A stretch of 64,000 nt of DNA, taken from positions 53,799,800 to 53,863,799 of the forward strand of contig OX381714.1 in assembly GCA_947462335.1 (NCBI GenBank), read 5' to 3'. Below are positions 9,758 to 20,388 of the stretch, piece by piece (position 1 is the first letter of the stretch; each line of letters opens with the position of its first letter). Below the pieces are notes generated by a model, which worked only from the letters and a program-made list of their open reading frames with translations, did no database searches and was not told the origin of the DNA. The translations under genes were made by a program, and so were the position numbers. The DNA is from Harmothoe impar. Taxonomy: Eukaryota; Annelida; Polychaeta; Phyllodocida; Polynoidae.

Positions 9758-10783
9758 TGATGCATTCCATGCACTTTTCATGCGGGTGGTCTACCTTGTG
9801 ATTTCTCCTCAGTGAACAATATCTGAGATATCAAAGGCCGTGGTTTGTCTATTCCTGCCTGCTATGGTGCTAGCCTATGTATATAGGCTCGAGGATTGAA
9901 ACTGAAACTGAAACTATCCTTCGAAAAGAGTAGGGGACGTGCACCGGTAGCGTATTTCTCCCTCACCTCATAGATGCAGTCATTCATTTTGTAGATTCGA
10001 TCATCCATAGATGCGGTCACTGCTGTATTGGGCAAGCAGCATATAAATATCTATCCTACTGCAAGGCAAGACTACTACTATTTGTGGATGGCTACCTTGA
10101 TAACTTGAGATAAGTCTAGGGCGTCAATGCACACTTAGACGTTAAGCATATCAATCAAATAAAATCAATACACTATGCCCTATAGGGCACTAGCGTATTA
10201 GGCTATTGGGGCCGCCATCTTGACAATCAATGCATTGTGTTAAGGCCCCCGACTCCCGAGGAGTGCATCATGGGTAAATTTCTTATCATTCCCGTTGTTT
10301 CAGGTGTGAAAGGAGGCGAATGGCTTGATAAGGAGATAGGGGTGTAGCCCCCGCCTACCTGAAATACCAGGATATGCTAGTGCCCTATATACATGTATCA
10401 GGACTTCCGTATATCACAAATACAACACCACAAGGACCTTACCCTATATGTAAGGTAGGACCCTGTGAACTGAACTAAACCCAGCCCCTGAGACAAACCA
10501 ACAAGCCGCTGGTTCCCAACAGACGGTGGCATACTGCCATACCTTTCGCTGGTCCCTTTCCATGTTTGACATCCAGGTATCAGATTCTCAGGACACCATT
10601 GCTATTCAAGTCCCGGCCCCAAGGAGCGCGGCCCGCTCTTTGTGTGCAACCAGCCCAAAAACAAAACACCACCCTTCAAAAATAAGAACTCGACACTCAT
10701 AAAAAGATGAATTAAACTCTCCCATGGCACCTCAGTAAAAAGGGGGTGGGCTTTTGGTTGAAGTACCTTCGGGCCTTTCCCTT
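9758..10783. other. Unassigned stretch with an ISRE-like triplet
   Basis: No gene is recognised in this kilobase. GAAACT is repeated three times in tandem at 9898-9915, which matches the GAAANNGAAANN pattern bound by interferon-regulatory factors in animals, although chance is possible. A short palindromic patch, GCCCTATAGGGC, lies near 10169. Confidence 0.4.
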
Positions 10784-11032
10784 TAACCATTTTAAGGACA
10801 GCATAGTACACTACTGCGATATGCCCTTTATCCTCACCTTTATCGTCAGAATGTATGGATGTCACCCTGATGATTGACTCGACAGTGCTGTATCCCAACC
10901 TTCTGTCAACCTTACAGGGCTGATACACTCCCAAAGGGTCGGGATGATGCATGAATGCAGCCCTGACACCATGCATCATGACGACCAAAGGGCATATCAC
11001 ATTAAAGCACTATGTTGCCCTTAAAGGGTTTA
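10784..11032 (-). mobile_element. DH-MITE copy, first hairpin eroded
   Basis: TA-ACCATTTTAAGGAC and CCCTTAAAGGGTTTA are the ends. The second hairpin is truncated to CATGATGCATGAATGCAGCC and a short partner. The centre GGGCTGATACACTCCC gives minus orientation. Confidence 0.75.
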
Positions 11033-11167
11033 TGGTTGACAGAGGCGTCGGTTTACATTCTGATTGAAACATGATTTGTGTAACCTGATTGGGGCCGGTT
11101 TTACTGTTTCCTCAGTTTGTCAGCAGTTCATAATGATAAAGCATACAGTTACACATTCCCACAGTGG

Positions 11168-11418
11168 TAAACCTTTTAAGGATGGCATGATGCATTGATG
11201 CATCATGCCCTTGGTCGTCATGATGCATGAATGCAGCCCTGGCGAGTAACTCGTCAGGGCTGCATTGATGCATCAAGCCGACTCTACAGGGTTGAGATAT
11301 TCCCGTAGGGTCATCATGATGCTCCATTGCAGCATCGGCGAGTTACTCGCCAGGGCTGCATTGGTGAATCATGACGACAAATGTCATCTTTTAGCAACAC
11401 ACCGTCCCTCAATGTTTA
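11168..11418 (-). mobile_element. DH-MITE copy, full length
   Basis: Left end TA-AACCTTTTAAGG; right end eroded (TCCCTCAATGTTTA). The first hairpin is close to perfect around GGCGAGTAACTCGTC. The centre GGGTTGAGATATTCCCG is the minus form. Confidence 0.8.
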
Positions 11419-11819
11419 AGGCATATACAACCCATAGGCTTCATGTTGGTCACAGTATGCCTCTTTCAGTGTGTTGTAGCTCCCATACAACAGCCACAGT
11501 CACAGAAATTACAAATCTGGGGATTCGCACACATTTCCATTAGGCATTTTTAATAGACGATTCCCCTCACTAAAAGTTCCACCTTTAAAGAGCGCGCCTT
11601 ATTTATTTCGCAATTATTCCGAGTTTTGTGTTGGCAAAATGGGGTTTGGGTGTAAATTTCGCCAAAAGGTATGACTCAAAAATAGGGCTACCCTTTTTCA
11701 ATGTAATGGAGGATTTCAGTTATATGGGACCACGGCATGAGACGTGCTTTGTCTTTTTTCACATCGAGGCAGGAAACCGTCGGCAAATCACCGTCTTTCT
11801 GCCTATCACTGCGCGCGCA
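11419..11819. other. Unassigned stretch
   Basis: A 110-codon open frame begins at 11628 and runs on into the CpG-richer segment that follows, ending at 11960. Its product (starting MLAKWGLGVNFAKR) has no motif I recognise, and no splice sites clearly bound it. I do not call it a gene. Confidence 0.35.
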
Positions 11820-12080
11820 GGAATACAATACCCACTTCCGGCGTTGTCATGTAGTCCCTTGAGAGGTAAATCTTACACTGCCTGCCACAAGGAACAAAAA
11901 TGTAACTCTATAAAAATAAATAATGCGTTAGAGCCAGATCTAGGGCGTCACTGTGTGTAAAACTTAGTCTCGCCAGCGACAGATCGCGAGGGTTATCGCG
12001 AGAGGTCGCAGGTCATGAGAGGTGGACTATGATCACAGACTAATGACGTCATAGTTCACCGACTGCGGGACCGCCGATTC
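11820..12080. promoter_or_regulatory. Candidate promoter-like patch (ETS, CRE, TCGCGA sites)
   Basis: ACTTCCGG at 11834-11841 fits an ETS site, TATCGCGAGAGG at 11994-12005 resembles the TCTCGCGAGA promoter element, and TGACGTCA at 12044-12051 is a perfect CRE. These co-occur in animal housekeeping promoters. No exon can be tied to them. Confidence 0.35.
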
Positions 12081-12729
12081 TGGCAGTGATAGAGGGCTGT
12101 TAGATTGATGTTGTGGTCTTTGAAGCTCACCCAGTGTTATTTATCTTAACGTTAATAGTATCATACAGTTTTAAGGAATACATATACATGTGTATATATA
12201 TGGGAATAAATATACAAACGAGGAGGAAGTGTGTACAAGTGCGAGTACGTTGTGCAGTACAATGCCTCTTGCTCATACATTCAAGTTGACATTTTTAGGT
12301 ATGTTTATATACATTACAAATGCAATGTGTTGAATAACACAATACATGTATATAGATTGAATGACATGGAGATTACATGTACATGTATTGACTATTTAGG
12401 ATATTTTACCAACCCAATACATTGATGGCTTGTTTTTATTTTGAATGTACTCACAACAGGTGATATTGACCACCACCGCAGCATTAATAGACAGAGAATC
12501 AGACCATACGGTGCGTTACATTGATGAGGGACATAATGCCTTAATTCCAAATACTGACCATTCAGTATTTGACACCCGGTTATTTACATCACCTTGCTAA
12601 TCCCCTACTCCTAATTGCCAGCCTCACTAAGTATAAGCACCCATATCTCCCCAGCCTCCACACAGACAATACTGTAGGCAGTGCACAATACCAGTTTATA
12701 CACCAAACCTGGGCTCCCAAACCGCTGTC
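12081..12729. other. Unassigned AT-rich stretch
   Basis: No gene is seen. ATACATGTATATAG-type runs occur, a common background pattern in this window. Confidence 0.45.
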
Positions 12730-12984
12730 TAACCCTTTATGGACAGCATAATACATTAATGACTCATGTTCATGTGTCGTCATGATGCAACAACACAGTT
12801 CCGGCGAGTAACTCACCAGCACTCCATTGATGCATCATACCGATCCTTAGAGAGAATATAAACCTCGCAGAGTCGGTATGATGCTCGAATGCAGCTCTGG
12901 CGAGTTACTCGCCAGGGCTGCATCCATGCATCATGCCGACCAATGACATGACAGATTAGAGCAGCCTGCTGTCCTTAGAGGGTT
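12730..12984 (+). mobile_element. DH-MITE copy, full length
   Basis: TA-ACCCTTTATGGAC and GTCCTTAGAGGGTTGA are the ends. The second hairpin (12870-12940) is strong around TGGCGAGTTACTCGCCA; the first is diverged. The centre is degraded (GAGAATATAAACC) but fits the plus form. Confidence 0.8.
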
Positions 12985-13086
12985 GATAGGGTGAGATAAG
13001 TTGACACCTTACAACCAGCTGTACACAGACAATGCCCCGTACCTGGTAATCCGACTCAGGACGACGTAAGCTGTACAGGCACCGGC

Positions 13087-13336
13087 CAACCCTCTAAGGA
13101 CTGCGTGCTGCTTTAATGTTTAAGGTGTTGTGATACACGTCAGTATGATGCATTGATGCAGCCCTAGTGATGAACTCGCCAGGGCTGCACTCATGAATTC
13201 TGCTGACCCTCTGGGGTTGCTACACCCCTGAAGGACGGCACTACGCATGAGCAGAGTGATCGCCAGGGCTGCATTCATGCATCATGATCATAAAGGGTAA
13301 AACATATTAAATCACTCTGCTGTTCTTAAAGGTTTT
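13087..13336 (-). mobile_element. DH-MITE copy, second hairpin shortened
   Basis: Left end AACCCTCTAAGGAC with CA in place of TA; right end TTCTTAAAGGTTTTA. The centre GGGTTGCTACACCCC gives minus orientation. The second hairpin has lost part of its left arm. Confidence 0.75.
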
Positions 13337-14456
13337 AATGCGGCTGGTGCTGAGGAGACCAGGCTGTAACGGGGGGTGACGTAACGGTAGCGGATTACTG
13401 GGGGTAGGCTGCTCACTTAGAGCTGAGGTCCACATGAGTGGGGCTGGGATGGGGGGGGTGGAGGGGGGGGGGGGGGTAGAAATACTCAATTGTCACCTGC
13501 TAGGAAATAGTATTCATGAATGTATGTAATACATGTGTGCCATTACATGTGATCATTTTGCTATTGGATGTAGAAAGAGCCATACATGTAGATATATACG
13601 TTTGTACATATATGTATGCCCACGATAAACTACTAGTATGTAATATAAGTGTGAATGGTAAGACATGGTCTTGGGCAATTTCTTGTGCATGCACATTGAA
13701 AGCAAACCGTCATGAGACATACAATACAGGGCTTACTGTTATTTTCTCCGGGGCTTTTCATCTCTATTTTCCATTCTATCCCATTGCCCTGGGATTGAGG
13801 GATTCGAGTAGAGGTCGGCTGACCTGGTCAGTTACCCACAACTACATATACTACTATGCCTACACGGCCTGCACTTCGTACCATCAAAAACATGTATCCC
13901 ACACCACACATGCCTCCAACACCTACAGACCCCACCAGTGCAGCGGTCATTGACTCCACCACCAATACACATGTATCTCTATTACCATCTACCCCTTTAA
14001 CGTTATAACCATCTGCTATACTACCCAAACCGATGCATTCCATCACATTCCCATCCAAACCTAAACACGTGTCCCATCACCCAGGCAATACATACATACG
14101 GCTCCAATACCAAAGTGTTCTGGGGATAATGGACGTTCATGAATGACATTGCCGGTTTAACAGTGTGTGGGGAGGGTCTTTGGGGTTTGTGCTAATTAAA
14201 TAACCTGGGGTATCTATGAATGAGGAAATGTCCAAATTAAAATAGTGACCATGGGATGGAGGGGTATTGAAAAGAAAAGTCTCAAATTGGGTGATGTGAT
14301 TTGTGAACGTTCCCCTGCTGCAACCTCCATACCTGGGTTTGCTGTAGGAGATCTGTCTTGTGGCCGCGTCCCCACCCATATCTACAATACTGCCACTACC
14401 ACCCCCACCCCCATACACACAACCACCACAGCTCCAGCACGTAAAACCCTCCCACC
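13337..14456. other. Unassigned stretch
   Basis: No gene is recognised in 1.1 kb. A G run lies at about 13451-13477. The 145-codon frame at 13516-13953 is opposed by other frames and shows no family features. C- and A-rich microsatellite-like sequence is present near 14395-14430. Confidence 0.4.
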
Positions 14457-14709
14457 TAACCCTCTGAGGCCAGCACAGTGCTTCAACACTTTAAGGATGG
14501 TATGTCGCTAAAAGATGACATTTGTCGTCATGATGCACCAATTCAGCCCCAGCGAATAATTCTCCGGTGCTGCATTGGTGCATCATGCTGACCCTTTGGG
14601 AGTGCTCAACCATGTAGGGTCGGCATAATGCTTGAATGCTTGAACGCAGTGCTGGCGGGAAAGGCTGCATTGATATGCATTGAATTACTATGCCGTCCTT
14701 AAAGGGTTA
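14457..14709 (+). mobile_element. DH-MITE copy with compensated hairpin arms
   Basis: TA-ACCCTCTGAGGCC and GTCCTTAAAGGGT-TA bound it. In the first hairpin the left arm CATGATGCACCAAT (14529-14542) and right arm ATTGGTGCATCATG (14574-14587) still pair fully although both differ from the family pattern. The second hairpin is largely deleted. The centre GGGAGTGCTCAACC is the plus form. Confidence 0.8.
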
Positions 14710-14789
14710 AAGGTCCAATTCTTACTGCCCCTCCAGCATGTGCCTGGGAGGAAGGGGGCGAGTCTCATGACCTTATATAGCAAAGGTGG

Positions 14790-15108
14790 GGTGTTAAATG
14801 CACTAGATGCCCTATTATAGCCGTGATGCACACAGCAACACTAGCAAGTAACAATCCAGTATTGCACTCATGCATCATGCCGACCCTGCATCATGCCGAC
14901 CCTGCATCATGCCGACCCTGCATCATGCCGACCCTGCATCATGCCGACACTCCAGGTTGCTGGAGGCTGGAGGGTCGGCATGATGCACCTACGCTGTGCC
15001 GGCTCGTTACTCGCTACTCGCTACTCGCCAGCGCTGCATATATAGGTGCATCATGAGGACAAATGAACATGGAACCTTCAGCGACATGATGCAGCCCTTA
15101 AAGGGTTA
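14790..15108. mobile_element. DH-MITE copy with an internal 16-bp tandem expansion
   Basis: The right end GCCCTTAAAGGGT-TA is intact; the left end is unclear. Between the first hairpin and the centre, GCATCATGCCGACCCT repeats about five times in tandem (14869-14947), and the centre is replaced by a short CCAGGTTGCTGGAGG palindrome. The second hairpin core carries a small expansion of TACTCGC (15007-15029). Confidence 0.7.
14869..14947 (+). repeat. 16-bp tandem repeat inside a DH-MITE
   Basis: About five near-identical copies of a 16-bp unit, GCATCATGCCGACCCT. The unit is itself the junction between the hairpin and the centre of the element, so the array grew from element sequence. Confidence 0.85.
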
Positions 15109-16389
15109 ACTGTCTGGAGGAGAGGAGTGTGTGTGTGTGTGTGGGGGGGGGGGGGGTGCGCGTGTCCCTGCTGCGGGGACGCCGGGGCCGCGTCCCATCC
15201 GTCTTGTCGCCGCGTCCTCCAGGAGCCGACCCTGGTGGCGGCACCTAGCGGGGGAAGATGGATCAGCCGCGCTATGACTGTCGGGATGTGATGAATGAGG
15301 GGGGAGGGGGGACCCTCCTGTACCCCCCCCCCCCGATACACACACACACTCACACACACTCTCACACATACACATACACCCATTTCCCCACACACCGTAA
15401 AACACCTCCTATAAGACGAATTCTTTTTTATTTTTCATTTTGGCATTTTTATTTCTATAAGCCGATTCCTCCCTCAAATGGGGGGGGGGGGGGGGTTCGG
15501 CTTATAGGTGGGGTATTAATACATTAGAGTCATAAAGTGAAAACGATGTTAAGCCTTTTTTCATCTAGGCCGTTTTTTTCTTCAAAATGTGGTTTTACGG
15601 TACGTATTGGTCTCCCACCACCCTGGAGGAAGGGGAATGGTGTTGTGATCTGGTGATGGTGGTGGGGGGGGGGGGGGGGGTTAGGGAGTATGGGTAGGTG
15701 TGTGAGGGAGGAGGGTTGTGTGTGTGGGGGGGGGGGGGGTTAAGGGGCAATAGGACGGTGTGTCTAGATGCATAGTAAAGAGACGGATGGTGTATGTATG
15801 GGTGAGTGTGAGGTGAGGTAGGGAAAGGATATTATACAAAGGTCACAAACTGAGATATCCATATGTGGTATAGACGATTATAAGAGGGTCTAATGTGTTT
15901 TGTCTATCTATCCATCCATCTATCTATTTATTCCTCATGTCCCATGCCACTAAGCCCCAAAATAGTCCATATACCTATGTCGAATTTAGGGGTCTAGACC
16001 ATGCGATATATGTCATATATGGCTCTGATACCCAATTATATAGTATTGGGATTAGGGTCAGTGGGGGCATGGAACGTGATATAGCCCCATGGCAATGGTT
16101 AGCATGAGCCTGGTGGGAATAGACAGGGACCAGTCTCCATGACATGAAGTGGGGCTCTGTAGAGCAAAACAAGACAAACCAACAACACCCGCTATTGGGC
16201 CCCCTATTATCGCCTACATGTGAACTTGGGACACCCCCCCCCCCTTCCCCCTATTGGGGCCTGACTAGGTCGGCTACCCGGCTGGAGCCTGTACCTAACG
16301 CGTGCTCTCCTCCTTCTAGTCTCTCCTCTCCTCCCTCCATCCCCGACACGACCAGAACCGAAACGAGGCTTTACCCATAATCGCCACTC
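15109..16389. repeat. Stretch rich in (TG)n-(G)n tracts
   Basis: No gene is seen. Compound tracts occur near 15127-15156 (TG into G), 15330-15370 (the complement, C into CA), 15481-15495, 15660-15682 and 15717-15740. The patch at 15150-15300 is CpG-rich and carries GGCACCTAGCGGG, a CTCF-like motif, at 15240-15252. From about 15780 the sequence is unfeatured. Confidence 0.5.
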
Positions 16390-16650
16390 CTCCTGCCCGA
16401 CATGCAACGCGTCCGGAAGTCTGCCGACCGGATGCGCTACGGTAGCCATGACAGATCAAACGTTTCCGTGCGGCGGCCGCGCGGTGCGTGTTGGGTAATC
16501 CGGGCATTGTGGGAAGGCAGCGTCCCCCGTTAATCCCGCTAAGCCGCTTAGGGGCGCGCGGGGGACGCCGGGAGCCGACGTCGCCGCCGCACGGTTTCCG
16601 GTTCCTCTCTCTCTGCGACTCCGTCCAGTCGGGTAGGTTGGTGCGGGAGT
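16390..16650 (+). promoter_or_regulatory. Candidate CpG-island promoter and first exon
   Basis: The patch is dense in CpG. CCGGAAGT at 16413-16420 is a perfect ETS/GABP site, and GCATTGTGGGAA at 16504-16515 resembles the element found in ETS-type promoters. GTAGGT at 16633-16638 follows a G and could be a splice donor, giving a plus-strand first exon that ends at 16632. The next exon is not identified, so the gene is unknown. TATA is absent, as usual for this promoter class. Confidence 0.4.
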
Positions 16651-17332
16651 GGGGGGGGGGGGTGTTGAGTGGACCGGAACTGGGGTTGGTGTCAGGCTGG
16701 AGCTTGTTCTACTTCCGGGGTCGTTGGTGGAAGGAAGTGATACTGGGTGGATGTAGGGGGGAGGGGGGGGGGATTGTTGGCGAGGGTGCGTAGGGCATAT
16801 GAGAAGGGGAGGGCTCCAGGTTAGACATGCATTGCAGAAAGCAGTGTTGAGGCCGATAGGATTGAGTATTGTTCATTTGGTATAAATGTTGCTCTCTTTA
16901 CATTTATATTTTCAGACCCTGAGTGATGCTGATCGAGGAGGAAAAGAAATTGCCGAAATAGGCACTGTATTACACGCGTCTACAAGCATATATATGGATT
17001 AGTCAGACTACCAATTAGGGCCAAACTATCATTGCATACACCAAGATTGTCCCCATAAATGTGTTATCTTCAGTGAAGATTATGATGTTGAACAAATTAA
17101 ATTCCAAAATAAGCGCTGCATTACACACGTCTACATATATGGATTACACAGACTATGGATTAGGGTCAGGTCATCATTGCAGTGCTGCTGAATGTCGTCC
17201 TGACTAAGATGGATGCGGGCAGACGACATTTGGTATCCATGACGACGCATGATAACCAGGCATAAACAGACAAGATGGTGACTGGATACACTTGTGTTTC
17301 AATCCAATACCTCTGGTGGGAATGCAGATTGT
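16651..17332. other. Unassigned stretch, possible intron
   Basis: G runs appear at 16650-16662 and 16756-16771. Two related short segments (about 16960-17040 and 17110-17180) share GGATTA...AGACTA and CATTGCA, suggesting a diverged direct repeat. No coding exon is visible. Confidence 0.4.
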
Positions 17333-17550
17333 TTAAACATTTGAGGACAAAAGAATGTATGAGTTAACTATGCCCTTTTGTAATCAAGATCGATAAACGC
17401 AGTACTGATGAGTAACTCGCCAGTGCCCCATTCATACCCCATTCAGACCAACCCGCTATCATGCAGTATGATGCTACAATGCAGCGCCGACTGCATTTGT
17501 GCATCATGGCAAAAAAGTGAACATGGTGCATTGAGTCATAACAGAGTTTA
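17333..17550. mobile_element. DH-MITE copy, degraded
   Basis: The first hairpin core GATGAGTAACTCGCC and scattered GCAGC...GCATTTGTGCATCATG pieces remain. Ends are reduced to TAAACATTTGAGG and AGAGTTTA. It cannot be oriented. Confidence 0.5.
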
Positions 17551-18255
17551 AATACCAGTGCCGAGCACTGTCCCACTAGGGCATCTGTCCCGTGTTAAGA
17601 TGGATGGTATTGATCTAAATATGCACTAAATAGAAACTAACCCATCCCTCATCAACGGTTCATATTTCCCCGGTAGTCTTATCGAGAACGTTTATCGTTA
17701 AATATATTTCTATTCCACCATGAACATGAGGGCAAATAAAAACAAGTTGTTTTTTTAATATTTTTCTAATTTTTTAATTTTTTTTTGGGGGGGGGCAGCC
17801 CTGTGAAGGTGGCGCCACCTGCAGACGCCATTAGCAGACCCTTGCGCATGCGCAGTGACCCATGACGTAGATGGCGTGATTGACAGGTGGAGGTACGTCC
17901 TCTGTGACAGGGGCGGCACGTCATGATAAATGTACAGGTATACGGGGTGTGTTGGATGTGGGGGGGGGGTAAAGGGGGTGGATAGGGGGGAGGTGGAACT
18001 ACCACCTAAATGACAATGTAGAGTGGAGTCTAACAATGTACCCTGTCTCCTCCAGACTTACATGCTAATGTCACCACATGTCACAGAATCAGGCATGACC
18101 TGATTAGTCTGTTATCTATATTTATGGTATGTATTCCCTTCTATCAGCATAGGCCTACAGAATTTGTATATGCCACTGCTATAGTTGTGGTCCTGCACAG
18201 GTACATAACATGTATACATGTACAGTAGTAGGCTGCACAGGTGCAGGGAGGGGGG
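17551..18255. other. Unassigned stretch
   Basis: No gene is seen. T-rich sequence (17745-17790) runs into a G run; NRF1-like TGCGCATGCGCA occurs near 17844. Minus-strand proline-rich frames here are translations of G-rich DNA. Confidence 0.4.
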
Positions 18256-18287
18256 TATAGACAGAGTGAGAGAGAGAAGAAGGAGAT

Positions 18288-18332
<45 letters not shown>

Positions 18333-18352
18333 GAGAGAGAGAATGAAGAGAG

Positions 18353-18416
<64 letters not shown>

Positions 18417-18434
18417 GAGGGAGAGAGATGAGAG
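18256..18434 (+). repeat. (GA)n microsatellite
   Basis: A long, slightly interrupted GA tract. The long serine-leucine frames on the opposite strand and the Arg-Glu frame on this strand are produced by the repeat and are not genes. Confidence 0.95.
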
Positions 18435-18803
18435 GGAGAGAAGGGAAACAAAGATGGAAAGGCAGAGAAACAAACAGAGACAGCAAGAGGGGGGGGGGGG
18501 GCAATAGATAAAAATGGCAGGAAGAAGGAGAGGGCGTGAGTAGGGGGGAGGGGGGACTTTTGTTGGTACATGTACATGTATTGTTTTATCTTTATTGACA
18601 CTCTTGTCTTGAAGCTGTACCGTCCTAGATTCATCAAGATATGAGGATATTCCCATGTACATGTATGCAGAGACCAGGTCAGCCCAGGGTTGGCACATCA
18701 TCCATGTCTTTCCACTTTGTACCTGCACAGTTTATATAAACTACATTGCAGCAACATAAAACCATTACCTATAATAAGCACCTTGTACTGGTGTTTCCCC
18801 CAC

Positions 18804-19055
18804 CTCACGTTAAGGGCCGCTTAGTGCTTTAATGCATCATGCACTTGGTCGTCATGATGCATGGATGCAGCCCTGGCGGCTCTAGGCACCAGGGCTGCAT
18901 CCATGCATCATGACGACCCTTCGGGAGAGTATTAATCTCATAGGGTCGGCATGACGCTTGAATGCAGCCCAGGTGAGTTACTCGCCAGGGTTGTATTTAT
19001 GCATCATCAATATAAAGGGCAAAATGCATAAAAGCACTATGCAATCCTTAGAGCT
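18804..19055 (+). mobile_element. DH-MITE copy with a perfect 26-bp hairpin
   Basis: In the first hairpin the arms 18851-18876 and 18889-18914 are exact complements over 26 bases with a 12-base loop. They include a GGATG/CATCC pair where most copies have GAATG/CATTC, a matched double change. The centre GGGAGAGTATTAATC gives plus orientation. Both outer ends are eroded. Confidence 0.85.
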
Positions 19056-19994
19056 CCCTCCCCCAACCACGACCACCGTAAATCGTAATAAAAGACGATG
19101 GTAACAACGGCAAAGTAGTAATTACCATCATCATATTTCACACTTCGTCGGTGGTGCATCATGGGAAAATTCCTGTACACCACCCTTGCCCCCCCCCCTC
19201 CCCTGTATGTGTCGCATCAGCTCCACGTAGAGAGCTGTGCTTCAGGGTACCCGACCCTACCTGGAACCCAATTGGCCCTTAATTTCACTCTAGAGCTGGC
19301 AGTAGTATTAGGTACCCTACCCTTCTTGTCTGGGCCGATGGTTATTATATGGGCATAGAAACTGCCTAAAATCTGTTATTTTGGAACTGAAATACGGCTA
19401 CCCATAAACATATAAAACTTACCTTTTTTTTACCAAAAAGAGAGAAAAAGAACTTGTCCAACATTGTTTATATTCATATTCGAAGCAGCAATTATTATTG
19501 CAAATTATCACACACACAGTTTTCAGAGTATATTAAGTAGGACATCTACACATGGTGCCGTTTATGTTATACATGACATACATTGTATACTAGAAATCTG
19601 TTATGTTTATAGACCCTACCTATAGAGCATATAGATTTTGAATTCTGACCACCAAGTATTTACCTGAATCACTAGACTACATTCCTTTAGCCTCAGTGTG
19701 CATGGTTCAGCCTATATGTATGCCACGGCTAATTTCAGCATATTCCTCCTCACCTCCCCAGGTCTAAATTGGCCGCCTGTCGAAGCCCTGTAGGTGTAGG
19801 TGTGTAGGTGTGTGTGTGTGTGGGGGGGGGGGAGGTGAAGGTGCCTCTCTTCCCCCTACATGGCCATGTTGACATGATCGCGTGTCTGTGCGCATGACAG
19901 CTGCCAGTTGGGTGTCCTGACCCTGTCTGTCTGTCTGTGCGTCGCCCCCCCTTGCCCCCCCCCCCCACCCCCTCTCTGCCCCCCCCCCCCCACT
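19056..19994. other. Unassigned stretch
   Basis: No gene is recognised. A (TG)n-(G)n tract lies at 19805-19831 and long C runs at 19946-19991. The rest is AT-rich and unfeatured. Confidence 0.4.
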
Positions 19995-20246
19995 ACCTAC
20001 CACGATTTGTCCAGCTTCCATCAAGGAGGAAGGGTCCAGGCAATGTCTTAAGCATTTAAGGATACTGTGTACCCTCCACCTTCCCAATAGAAATCTCACA
20101 TTCAATGGCCTATAATTTGATGTTTTTTTGTGTTAGAGCATTTATAACATATTGTAATCACTACAACCTGACGCCCCTAGCACCTACCACGATTTGTCCA
20201 GCTTCCATGAAGGAGGAAGGGTCCAGGCAATGTCTTAAGCATTTAA
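19995..20246 (+). repeat. Direct repeat pair of about 65 bp
   Basis: A segment starting ACCTACCACGATTTGTCC occurs at 19995-20061 and again at 20182-20246 with very few differences. The second copy runs straight into a partial DH-MITE. The spacer is non-coding. The near identity suggests a recent local duplication. Confidence 0.85.
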
Positions 20247-20388
20247 TGGTACCATTTAATGTCCGTTCTCGGCATGATGCTTGAATAAATGCAGTCCTGT
20301 TGAGTCTAATCAACAAAGCTGCATTCATACATCATGGCGACAGCGGACATAGCATCAATCGATGCATTATGCAGCCTTTGGATCAAAG
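20247..20388. mobile_element. Half DH-MITE with a single hairpin
   Basis: Only one hairpin half is present: GGCATGATGCTTGAATAAATGCAG, a loop, GCTGCATTCATACATCATG, then a reduced right end GCAGCCTTTGGAT. The centre and the other hairpin are missing, so it cannot be oriented. Confidence 0.65.

Noticed and set aside
11628..11960. 110-codon open frame as a gene
   Set aside because: No recognisable domain, no start or splice context, and the frame ends inside a promoter-like patch.
14790..15060. Possible CRISPR-like array (regularly repeated 16-bp unit)
   Set aside because: The units are contiguous without spacers and derive from the DH-MITE; the genome is eukaryotic.
18112..18728. Long minus-strand frames rich in Ser-Leu (up to 194 codons)
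   Set aside because: They read through the (GA)n microsatellite; a dinucleotide repeat keeps several frames open without coding meaning.
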